Assembly: GCA_015679605.1 (NCBI GenBank)
Contig: JAAAVE010000007.1
Coordinates: 1-43,247, forward strand
DNA from: Podila epigama
Taxonomy: Eukaryota > Mortierellomycota > Mortierellomycetes > Mortierellales > Mortierellaceae
Direction: 5' to 3'
DNA: 43,247 bases
The notes below the pieces were generated by a model. It was not told the origin of the DNA, made no database searches, and was given only the letters and a program-made list of their open reading frames with translations. Below are positions 1-10,626 of this stretch, piece after piece. A program made the translations under genes and the position numbers. Numbering within the stretch: position 1 is the stretch's first letter; every line of letters begins with the position of its first letter.

Positions 1-2066
1 AAAAAAAAAAAAAAAAAAAAGATAGATGGTGCGTTTGCTTAAAGGTATATCTCTCTTGACCTTTTTACTGAGATGATGTATGGTGTACCAGCACAACATG
101 AGATTAGATCTTTATGGTGGCCCAACTTCACGTGTCTGCAGCATTGAAAAGCATGTTTAGATACAGTTATTGATTTCTATTTTTCGTTTGGCTTTCACAT
201 TCCACACTATCATTTTACCTATCTTGTAACCTGTTCACTGATGAAATACCGAACTGGCTTTATCATGCGCTATGAATCGGTAAAAGGAGGTTTTTTTTTA
301 TTTTTATTTTTTTTGAAGATTGTTGGTCAGAGCTCCATTGTTTTGTACCACACAAGGCAGGACAACGATTTCATTTTGACATTGACAGACTTTACATATT
401 TCTGTTGATAGAGACTGAGAAGAACACCATTGCAGTTTATGGATGGTAGGCCACATGGTCAGTATGAAAGGTCAAAGAGAAATCAAAAACATGGATATCA
501 TAGACAGAAATTAAGAAAAAACACGAGTCACTCCTACGGTTCAGGAACCATCAGAGGACTTGACTCAGCCATTGTTAGAAGCCTGGGATGTCTCCATCAC
601 CCAGCATTGCTCATTAAAAGACAGTGCAGCGTAAACGCTAACCAGAGATGGCGTGGTCAATTCTCAGCACCCATAGGGATTAGACGGATGATGCTCTAGC
701 ATCACACCACACCACTTTAAAACACATTTGTCGTGTTGATGGCAAAAGGGCTACAGAAAAGAAATAACAAAAAGATGAGCAATGGGATAGACACGCGGGC
801 AAAAGCTGTGCACTGCATCGGGGGGGCTGCAGTGTGAGTGACCCGGGTGACCCAGGCCTTCAAAATGAATTTGAGCGTTAGAACTCGCCTGGTGAAAAAA
901 AAAAAAAATAGAGATACATGTGCCCCTATCCTTCCTCCTTATTGAAAAAGAGTGGAACGCAAGCGTGTTCAGGCTTTTTTTTTCTCTTGCCTTTGTTTTT
1001 TGATCATTTGATTCTTCTTCTACTCGAAGGCGAGATGAAAAACACGTTAGAGAGAGAGATGTATCGTGATGGTGATGGACTACAAAAGAACATGCAGTTT
1101 TTTTTTTTTTTTTTTCGCTTTGGCGTATCATGTAAGGTACACACGCAACATCAATGTCAATTTCCACAATGTGTTGCGGAGATGTGGAGGACATGCAAAA
1201 CAACACAAGGCCCATCCACAACGGTCCAAGGAGCATGCATTTTTTTTTCTCGTCCCAAGAAAATAGAAGATGACCGATATTACGTGAAAAACGGCAGTTC
1301 CTTGATCAATCCAATCAAAAATATGGAAAAGGTGGAAGGATAGCATTGATGAGGCAAAAAACGAACAATGTGTTGCTATTTCTCATCAGCGGAGTCGCAG
1401 TAGCGTTGGTCAGGGTGCAAGAGCGCGAGTGCGAAACAAGGGGAACATGCTAAACAGTGAGACCTTGAGCTGCTAGTTGAGCCAGGGCCCAGTCATGGCT
1501 TAGTCAGAGCCTTACCAGAGGTCAGGGTTGCAAGGCTTCCCCCAAACTTGCTTCAGGTAGGAGAGCAATAATGTCAACCATTCCCTGAATATATGAGAAG
1601 GTGCCCCCTTCATTCTGTAGTCGAAGCAAAAAAAATAGGCAAACACATGGTTTCATCATTTATCCTTTGTTCAGTGCTCCGCGGAAGGGTGGCACGAAGT
1701 ATTGGAAAAACAATGCCAAGAATACGGGACACATGAAGAGATATGAATGATAGTGGTTCACAAAAAGATTTTGTTTATCCTTGTGAATATGTATTAATGT
1801 CATTTTTTTTTCGATTTTTCTATGATACAAACTACTCTGTGATAGGGAATGGGTATTTTTTTTTCTTTTTTTCTTTTTTCTCTATTCTGCTTCTGAAAGC
1901 AAGAAAAAGAAATGAAATATGTACAATGAATGGGTAGAGATTAACAACAGCAATTAAAAGGAAAACAATGTGATGAAAAGGGTTCTATATACAAGATGGG
2001 TCGAAACGAGGAATTAAAAAACAGGGGCAGAGATGCAAAGAGTGGCAAGTGTGTTTGGCTAAAAAA
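1..2066. other. Gene-free stretch, no recognised feature
   Basis: The stretch opens with a run of 20 A and holds many A/T homopolymers, for example T16 near 1100 and T/C tracts near 1858-1880. Open frames on both strands here (for example 430-699, 751-1236 and 918-1343) are short, low in complexity, and run through homopolymers. None has a recognisable domain. The end next to 2067 is probably the 3' flank of the Ecl1-like gene. I see no RNA gene. Confidence 0.5.
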
Positions 2067-2645
2067 CTACCAGAAGAAGCCTTTCTTGGCACCATTCACA
2101 GCCCCTGTTGTTGTCGTTGATGTTTGCATCATGTATTGAGGCCCAGTGGTGGATTTGCGACGGATCTCGAGATTGTCGCTGTTGGCAGGATGACCGAGGG
2201 AGAAGGATGGCGGCGAGATGCGGCCAGGGGCAGTGGTTTTGTTATACATGTAGCTGGCGGTGGTAGGCGAGGTTGGAGGAGAAGGGTATGCGCTGTTGGA
2301 GTGATGCAATGATGAAGGTGGTCCTGACATCGAGTTGACGCTGGTCAATGTGGGCGAGGACAGAGGCGAGTATGCAGTGTTCTTTTGGCGGGGGAAAGAC
2401 TGAAGGTCTGCTGGGTAGGAGTAACCGAGGGCAGGGTGTGTGGCCAGGGCATCAGCCTTTTTGCATCGGTCAGAGCAGTAGAGACTCGACTATGAATGAA
2501 GGAAGAATGGTGCAAAGGGTTAGATATCTTGATGGGAAGATTGTTTGCCAAATGGGATTGATGGTCGTATGGGGCAGCTGAAGAGACATACCTCCCAAGC
2601 AAGTGGGATGTGTTGTTCGCAAACAGGGCACCAGTTAAGATCCAT
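2067..2645 (-). CDS. Ecl1/life-span regulatory factor-like small zinc protein
   Basis: Two exons on the minus strand: exon 1 is 2645-2592 (18 codons, starting MDLNWCPVC) and exon 2 is 2489-2067. The intron 2591-2490 has a GTATGT donor and a CATAG acceptor in phase 0. The product is 158 residues. It has Cys6-x2-Cys9, then SSLYCSDRCKKADA with Cys23-x3-Cys27, followed by a Ser/Pro/Thr-rich tail ending GAVNGAKKGFFW. An N-terminal MDLxxCxxC followed by YCSxxC is the hallmark of the fungal Ecl1 family, in which small proteins extend chronological lifespan and respond to sulfur or zinc starvation in yeasts. The tail is low in complexity and probably disordered. I infer family membership from the cysteine pattern. 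The role in this fungus is unknown. Confidence 0.72.
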
Positions 2646-5600
2646 TGATGATGACTTGAGGTGTTGTGAGTGTATGTGTGTGTGTGTGAGTGTCTGTTTT
2701 TGAACAAGTGTCAAGAGTGTCTTTTTTTTTCTTTGTCGTTGACAATGAGAGAAGTGTAAAGAATACAGAACAAAAAAGACAAGACGAAAAGAAAAAAGAA
2801 AGAAGAATGATGGGTGGATATTTATATTTGCCATCGGGTGGGTGGTCAAAGTGTCCTTGACCCTACCCTGTCTGTCCCTCACTGCAAAAACCCAATGGCT
2901 TGGGAGATAGAAGAACACAAGAACACATGTATCGCGCCATTCAATGGACGCATGCAGCCAAACCCATCGCGTCGTATTCCGCAGGGCAATCGCCATTTTG
3001 TTTGTTCCGACTTGGCCAAGATTGAACTGAATTGAATTGAATTGAATTGTTGTTCCTCAGATTGAGAAGGGAGTGGGGGCACAATAATATCCTGTTTAAT
3101 ACAATCCCAAAACGCCTTTTGACTGAATAAACGACATTATTATTATCCACCATGTCGCATCCATCCATCCCACCTCCTTTTTCAGCCAAGGAGAAAAAAT
3201 GTGCAATTGCCCTCACACCTGATTGGTCTCTGAGTCATCTCTTTCCCATTTTTTTATTTTTATTTTTTTTTCCTTTTTTTGCCTTGCCCATTGACCATCC
3301 ATCCAATCCATCACCCATTGACCCAAAGGTTTTCATACAACTTTGTTTTTATTTTTCGTCCTCAAATTCTTCTTCCTGGCGGCCATGCTTGCACACTGTG
3401 AGTAGTCGTTGGTTCATCATTTTTTTTTTTTGTGTTGGCAATTGACTTGGCCGTTGCACTGCGTTCGTCACCTTCACTTACACAGCATTATTATTATTAC
3501 ATTGTCTCCCTTGGCATCCCCCTAAGCATGAACCTATTCAACCCACCACTCAATGAAAGGATCCCCCACCGTGGGCCTGTTCACACGAATTGTTTTGTGG
3601 GATCGCTCTAGTGCATGTCTGACTGCATGTAGTCTATCTTGTTCTTACTTTCGCCATTCGACCCTGTCCTTGTCCACACGTTCTTGTTCCTATGCTCCTC
3701 TTGCCCCTTCCATTCTTTTTGCTTTTGATTTCTCCACGATATCTAGTTCATCTGATGTTTCCATGGAGTTCTTTGCCTTCTGCTACACATGTACTGTACA
3801 ATGAACGCATATTCTTTTGCGTGTTCACCTATGGTTGGGTGTGGGCGATGCATGTGGGTTATTTCTACTCTGTACCATCAGCCAAAGGCGAGACACAGCA
3901 ATGGCGTGGATGTGTACAAATATGGCAGTCAATTGTTTTTTTATTTTTGCTGTTTTGGGGTCTTCCGTTGCTTCCGCTTTCCTTCGTCCTTTGCCTTTGC
4001 CTTTGCTCTGACATTTTCCCCACCCATCCGATGCGTTGCTGGAGTTGAATGTTGTTTGTTGAGAGACGGGACAAGAACAGGCAAGGGACCGTGGCGAGTA
4101 TTCGTCATAAGTGGCCCATTCGCAAAAAAAAAAAAAACGATCCACCCATCTTTACATCCATCTAGAACAATCCATGGGTCTTTGTTATATCCTTCCTTGC
4201 TCCACATTGCGTAACTTCGCGGGGGGATGTTTCTGACTAAAGCCACTCTAGGTATCTAGGTACAAAAATATATAGGCAGAAACGGATGGACTTGCTTGTT
4301 TTATTTTTTCACCCGACCCAAGCCTCATCAAACCGCATCTCCTCAGAGCTTGGCAAACTGGTTTACTACCATTGGGACCATGGGCATTGATTTCATTGTC
4401 CGTTAATACATGACCATGCTTGTATTAGCATGCGGATGTGAAAAACTATATTGCAATGGTCCAACTTTAGTTCCATTGATGTTCACTTTGTCGACTGTTA
4501 CAGCCTCATGTGCCCTTTTTTCATTTCACGCTCCAAGAAGAGTGCTCTCTCTCACCTGTTGTTTACTCTCTGTTGCGTCGGTAAGGAAAGGTGCCTTACT
4601 TTCAGACTGCAATGGTAGACAAACAAACAGGGGACCCGTTCTTTCTTTCTTTCTTTTTTCCAATGCACTTCATACAACTTTATATCACAAAAAGAATGTT
4701 AGTGAGCAAAAGAGTTGCAAAAAGTATCACATTCAAAGCCTAATAGTCATCTCCACACACAAACACAAACACACACATACACATGTACACCCAAAACAAT
4801 ACAAACACACCATCCGTTGATAGCAACCATGAGTTAAACCATGAGTTTGCCAAAAATAACAATAACATTCAGCAATGGTTCATTGGTTTCCTGTCTTTTT
4901 TTTTTTTTTTTTTTTTTTAACATGGGCATGGTAACAAGCTTTACAGCACCATGGTAGGGTACACATTGGTGCATTTGATACATGCCAACAACATAAACAA
5001 TAAGGAAAAAAAAAAAAAAAGAGTGATAGTCGTGTCATATCCTATGAGATATACCATTCCATCTCACTTTCTTTAAAAATGACCCCATTCTTTGCCATTT
5101 TGAGACATGTCGCAATGTGGGGGGATGCATGGCGCAAGATAATAAGCATGGTCGTGTTACCCGAATGGTTATTTGTGGGTGTGGTTGTGGTGGTTTCTTT
5201 TGTGCAATAGCCACATTTTGACTTGGTCTTATTGAAGATGGGATAACATGGTTAGGTGAATGTGCAAAAAAAAAGAGGTGTGGGTGGGGTGGCTCGTGAT
5301 GCCAGCATATGGTGTAATCTTGGGGGTTTCTTTTTTCATGTGTTCCTTGTCTCTCTTGCACCATTGTAGAGATGGTGCGATGTGAAGACATCCTGCCTCA
5401 TGTACTTGAAGTTGCCTTCTCTGGCAACCACACGCACATGCCCCAACGTCACCTGCTTTGCCTATCCGGGTTGATACGGTCCATTTGTCACACTTTCAAA
5501 CAAGTGTATGTTGTGTTTAATGTGTGCAACAATGATGTTTCTTGGTCGATCGTTTTTTGTCGTTGTCACGCAATCGCCCAAAACACACGCCATTTCCACC

Positions 5601-6630
5601 AAAAATTCGGGTGTGGGTTAGACAAATTGTCTGTGCGTCATATTCGCAAGTCAAGTTGCCATAAACTCAACGAATCAATTAGGCATAGAGCGGTCCCAGG
5701 AAAAGCATAATGAAGTCTTCTTCGTACTCCCTCTAGAAAAAAGTGAAGCTTTATGGTTGTTTTATCACTGAATACAGGGGAGAAAGAGAGATTGAGAGAG
5801 TCTTTTCAGTGCTACAGACCTGTGGATGGTGGGATTCCGTGTCTTTCTGGTGAAACTTGTGAGTACTTCCCTGTCTCTTCACCAAGATTGTCAAGGTATG
5901 AATGGCCAGCAAGTATCAATCACCAAGGAAAGGTTGCCAAGACAGATGCGACTTGGTGGTATAGGACCTCTATTGGGGGACCCTCTGTACCCCCGTAAAC
6001 TGAGTGAAAAAATCATACCTTCTAACATGGGAGGAGTGTTTGATGTACAAAGTGCATGGCCTTTGGTGGCTTAGACTCTCAAATCTGGCCATTGGGAGGC
6101 GGCACGTCCAGACAGGGAAATTGACTCTTTTTCAGGCACAACTTGCCTCAGGTAAAAAAATTGCACAACAGGCTCTTTCAACCCCATCTCCTCTCCAACG
6201 CGTTCCAAGGTCCAGCGCATTCGATCTTGTTCTGTTCTTCAACTCGTTCACACAGGACGATTGAGAAGGGCCTTGCTTGCTTACAGTCTTACATTGCATT
6301 GCACTACAAGCAAAGCATACAACATTACAATTACACATTCAACGGCGAGCTGGGCATATTGGCATTGGCATTCAATCTTCTCACATCAGTCTCACGAAAA
6401 TACTCCAGCACCCCAATAACAATCAGTTACAACAACGAGGCAAGGATCATTTGTATTTTGGAGTTTGTTGCCGAGGCATCAAATACAGGTTACTGTAATC
6501 GCGGACAATTCAACCCGCCTTTCTCATTCTCATTCCTCTTCATTTGATCCAAACACCGCACGCTACCATATATTCCTACACAGACACCTACACATACACC
6601 TACGCATATACAGCGTGACTACATAGTACA
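2646..6630. other. Gene-poor 4-kb stretch with simple repeats
   Basis: This stretch separates the Ecl1-like gene from the Crypton. It contains a (TG)n tract near 2675-2692 in the presumed 5' leader of the Ecl1-like gene and a GAATT repeat at about 3024-3049. There is also a CA-rich tract near 4757-4810, a T run of about 22 at about 4897-4918, and A15 near 5005. Open frames such as 3789-4214, 5372-5710, 5826-6074 and 6143-6547 have no recognisable domain, and I do not call them. The last few hundred bases are presumably the 5' flank of the Crypton gene. Confidence 0.45.
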
Positions 6631-8687
6631 ATGCCCGAAGGGTCACAAAACGACGCGTTCGTACACTCCAAACCCCCAAACGACCTCGCTCCAGTTTCAT
6701 CCACAGGTTCAAGTTCATCCATGATCAAGGATAAGCCGTTACCCAACCTCATTTCTAATATGTACAACCCCACCAGAGATTCACCTAGGCGGAGTGGAAG
6801 ATCACGAAAGGTTCCTGTCCCTAGGGCGCGTGTCCCTTCTCCTACACGTGCACCGCTAGCACTAGACACATTTCCCGAAAGTGGTCCTATTACAGCATCA
6901 GCAACAGAAACCACAATGACAACAACAACAACGGGCGTTGTTTTGGAACCGTCGCCCTCCATCTTAACGGAAGAGACGACACGAACGCGTTCGCTAATGG
7001 AGGCGTCAACAGCGCTAGACGCGACTCATCCCAATACCAATGGTTTGGGACCAACATCCGAACTTCGTCATGAAAAGCGTACACGGGAAGCTCCTTGTCT
7101 AGAGGGTAACGCCCCGAAGAAGCGGGCAAGGAAGTCAGCTGCCAAGAGTAGTACTGGAGCCTCTTCTCGCGTAAACGACTCCAATAGGTCGACGTCTAAT
7201 TCTGATGAGCCATCACCATCCATAGAAGCTGAAGAGGGCAGAATGTTATCAGAGGATGAAGCTGCTCTAAGAAAGGCTTCTGCTCAAGTCGTCTTTGAAC
7301 AAGTTCTCACTCCACCACTCTCATCGACAATCATGACATATAAAACCTATTTCATGCTTTGGAAAGTAAGGACATTAATGAGAAAAACGTGGCATGTCAG
7401 TACGTGCTAGATGAATTGATGGACTGAAGGTCTAAAGTATGTTAACGCTTATTCCTTACTGTAGGCCTTTTGCGATCAAAACTATGACGGTGACACCACA
7501 GTTTCGCCCACGCACGCGCTCGAGTTCTTTCAGAAAGTCATTTTCGAGAGAAAAGTTCGAAAGGTCGTGAAGCCCAATGTTGGATACAGTGGTCAGATAG
7601 GGACTGCTGCACCAGGGTCGGCACCCCGGAGAGGACGTGATTTGGCCAAAAACAAAACGCCTATAACTGCGACATCCACGGAAGCCACAGTAGCATCTAC
7701 CTCATCAGCTGGTCAATCTACAGAGGCACCTGTTTCAACACCATTGCAGACCCAGATCAATACCGATAGTGACGATGTGATCGATAATGGTGAGGGCGGC
7801 AGCACCGCCAGCGTGTCGCCTTCTCCCGCAATCGCTACCGAGGAGGAAAGCCCTGATAGTGAGGAGGAATCAGATGAGCTTTCTCATGAAGAAGAGCTGG
7901 ATGCTAATAATGAAACCGCGGAGCATTTGATATCAGGCATCGCAGAAAAGAATAAGGGTGTGTCCGACTTTTTATTTATTTCTTTCTTGTTTAGACCCTC
8001 CAACGTTAAGGTTAAACTAATATCTTATGTGTTTCCTCTGTTTCTACATCAGGCCTGCAAGAAGGATCTAAAGATGCCAATGGGAACACCGTCAAATATG
8101 TTCCCGTAGGCTACGAGACGGTCGACATGGTCAGAAAGGCGTTGATGCATCTGTGGAAAGCACAGACAAGCCGCCTTGCCCCTTTGCCTAGCAAGGAACA
8201 ATCACTACGAAAGGATGCTGCATTGACAAGGGCCATTGACGAATATGAGGTCAAACTTGTATACGACTCTGCCACCGGGTCGGGTTACAGAGGAGCAGCA
8301 TGTTCCAATCAAGAGCCCTACACCCCGTCCGAGTACATCACCATGCTGTCCTATCTGTGGAAGGAAATGCCACCTGTTTCCGAAGGAGGGAAGAGACCCT
8401 ATAACCGAGTATCGCGCTACCAACACATGTGAGAGCGCCTTTGCCTATTGGCACGGCACCACATGCTTCTACGTGATAAAGACCTTAGGAACGTCAGCTT
8501 ATCCGATATGTCTTCCATTCTTCAAAGCAACTCCTTTCCTGGCTCAGGAAATGCCCTCGGTGTTGTGTTTTGTCTTCCTCGAGGAGAGACGAACAAAAAA
8601 AGCGAAAATATGAATGTCACCGCGTTCCGACACAAGGATCTCAACAGATGCACCGTGGGAGGATTTGCATTTTACATGTTTGAACGG

Positions 8688-8773
8688 TTCGAGGTATCTT
8701 ACTTTCTACATGTTTTCCATGTTCTCTTGGTTCGAGGTATCTTACTTTCTACATGTTTTCCATGTTCTCTTGG
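8688..8773 (+). repeat. Perfect 43-bp tandem duplication at a splice donor
   Basis: Bases 8688-8730 and 8731-8773 are identical 43-mers beginning TTCGAGGTATCTTAC. The first copy spans the 3' end of Crypton exon 3 (GAG at 8691-8693) and its GTATCT donor. The second copy repeats both inside the intron. Using the second donor would add 43 bases and shift the frame. Confidence 0.9.
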
Positions 8774-9943
8774 TTCATTTATTGCAACATGTGCTCGCGG
8801 CATGATACTAACAAGTACCTTTCATGTTGGTCTGTTACATCCAATGATTTTAGGTTGAAAAGGAGGCACTACCCGACTTTTCTAATCCTGATGCATGGCA
8901 TCATATCAAGGTTTTGGTTGGAGGAAATGTCCAGGCACGTGTAGACGAGAGAAGCCCTCACCATCGATGTCAACCTTTGGATCCGAAAACACAAAGCGAC
9001 TCGACATACGCAGTCATGAGGTCCTGCCAAGTTTACTCTCACAAAATCACTCATGCAGGCCGACGCGCAGGGGTCGTTGAGGCGTATAAGCTTGGTCTAG
9101 AGTTGGAGGATATTCGTCATTTAGGACGCTGGTCAAAGGGACATATGGGAGCATTCTATGCGCCTCGGAATCCGCTAAGTGGTGCTTTTGCAATGGCCCA
9201 TTTCAGGCACGACCCTTACTTTATCACGCGCGAGCTAGTCATTCCACCACTCGAGCTTCAAAGACAGATTTTCAGTTGGATCGAGAACACCTTTGATGAA
9301 GACTATCCTGAGCTGAGGGAGAGCTGGATCAAAGAATGCGATGATGACATGAAAGCCATCGATCCAACCTTGCCCACTGTCGCCCATCTTCGATATGTTG
9401 CACCCGGCTCTCACTCCAGTGACTCTGGTGAAGCGCCAGCCAAGACTTTTGCTCAGAGTGAAATCAAGGAAAGAAAAGCCTTTCTACAACTTCTCGTCCG
9501 GCTCCGACGAGTTATCCTTCAAGATGTTGCTGTTCTACGAATGGGGGAAGCTGACGGTGGCCCACCTCGAATCAATTCATTGATAACATCAAGACCAGAT
9601 ATCTTTGAGGGCCCTCTTTTTCTCCAATTCGAGGCCAACCTAAAAGTTGCAATAGCAGCACATGGCTAAGAAGCCAATCTATTCCCCAGGGGTATGACCG
9701 TCGACGGTCCTGCTGTCATTGCGGCAGTGAATAACCTCTCGAGCAAGGTTCAGGAGGTATCGGCAGTAGCTGCTGCGATACAGCAGCACGTCTCCCTCTC
9801 AAACTGCAACTATGCGATACAGCAGCAGATCTCACTCTTAGACCGCACCCAGCAACATGTAAATGAGCTTACGAAGGACCTCTTGCATCTTGTAACTACG
9901 ACCCATAATCTTTTGAGCGAATCTACAGGAAGGCAAATATTAT

Positions 9944-9956
9944 CCCCCCCCCCCCC
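9944..9956 (+). repeat. C13 homopolymer inside Crypton coding sequence
   Basis: Thirteen consecutive C encode a short Pro run after ILS in the last Crypton exon. The frame is open at this length. Such runs slip easily and are also a common place for assembly error. Confidence 0.85.
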
Positions 9957-10458
9957 TTATCAGCTGCAGCAACCGCAGCCAGTACATCAACAACCATCAC
10001 CTTATCACCTGCATCTGCCACTTTCTCAATCGCAGACCCCGATTGTTCATCAACAGCGTCCACCTCAATATAATATATCACCGCTCGGGGGTGCACGGCT
10101 GCCTTGGACGTTCCAATCGCAAGGAGCACCCCCACAGGTGGCTCTACCACCTAGACATACACCTTTGGGCCCATGGTTCCAGGCCCCACCCCAACCCAAT
10201 GGTATTCGCCCGCGTTCTATCAAGATGACGTGCAACTCTCCACGGACTTTGAGGGAAATGTATGAAGCATTCAAAATGGCTGAAGAAGAAGGGGCTAAGG
10301 ATCGGACTCAAAGGCGAAGGAGAATTCTTTTCAAGGATATTGAGAAACTACAGCAACAAAGTGACAAAGATATGGGTGCATTTTTGGATGAGATGAATAT
10401 TGTATTGAAGGAATCAAGTTCTGTTGAAGCCTTTACAAGACTCATTCATGGCAGAGTA

Positions 10459-10614
10459 GAAGCAACACCAGAAGCAACACCAGAAGCAGGACCAGAGGCA
10501 AGACCAGAGGCAAGACCAGAGACAGAACCAGAGACAAAACCAGAGACAGAACCAGAGGCAGAACCAGAAGTAGGGACAGAAGTAGGGACAGAAGTAGGGA
10601 CAGAAGCAAGGGAA
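10459..10614 (+). repeat. 12-bp coding minisatellite (EAxP tetrapeptides)
   Basis: Thirteen degenerate 12-bp units of the type GAAGCAACACCA encode E-A/T/V-x-P/T tetrapeptides at the C-terminus of the Crypton protein. The last copies change to GAAGTAGGGACA, encoding EVGT. The frame stays open to the stop at 10624-10626. Confidence 0.85.
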
Positions 10615-10626
10615 GAGGAAAATTAG

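Larger units (their letters stand above)
6631..10626 (+). pseudogene. Crypton tyrosine-recombinase gene with two internal stops
   Basis: Four exons keep one frame: 6631-7365, 7465-7957, 8053-8693 and 8854-10626 (1214 codons). Introns use GTAAGG, GTGTGT and GTATCT donors with TAG, CAG and TAG acceptors. The N-terminus is Ser/Thr-rich. A core resembling Crypton proteins follows: YFMLWKAFCDQNY spanning the first splice, then FRHKDLNRC and GGFAFYMFERFE. The C-terminal tyrosine-recombinase box is HKITHAGRR (about 9040-9066), HLGRW (9118-9132) and a candidate nucleophile Tyr at 9157-9159 in AFYAP. The tail has Gln-rich coil-like sequence, a stretch (about 10225-10350) faintly like GCR1_C, and an EAxP repeat. 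TGA at 8430-8432 (codon 536) and TAA at 9667-9669 (codon 895) interrupt an otherwise continuous frame, so full-length recombinase is not expected. Cryptons move by tyrosine-recombinase chemistry and lack terminal inverted repeats. Confidence 0.8.
6631..10626 (+). mobile_element. Crypton DNA transposon, ends not defined
   Basis: The span given is only the coding part. Cryptons have no terminal inverted repeats, and I could not identify the short direct repeats that mark their ends, so the true borders probably lie somewhere in the gene-poor flanks (2.6-6.6 kb and 10.6-14.3 kb). Confidence 0.6.

Noticed and set aside
1-20. A20 at the window start as a retrotransposon poly(A) tail
   Set aside because: Homopolymers of this size occur throughout the window and nothing upstream is visible to support it.
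751-1343. Overlapping open frames on both strands near 750-1340
   Set aside because: They run through homopolymers, overlap each other on opposite strands, and show no domain or splice-consistent extension.
5372-6074. Possible gene in 5372-5710 or 5826-6074
   Set aside because: Frames are moderately long but have no recognisable motif, signal or intron partners. Too weak to call.
8680-8775. tRNA-like GGTTCGA element
   Set aside because: It belongs to the 43-bp duplication at a splice site, with no acceptor stem or anticodon arm around it.
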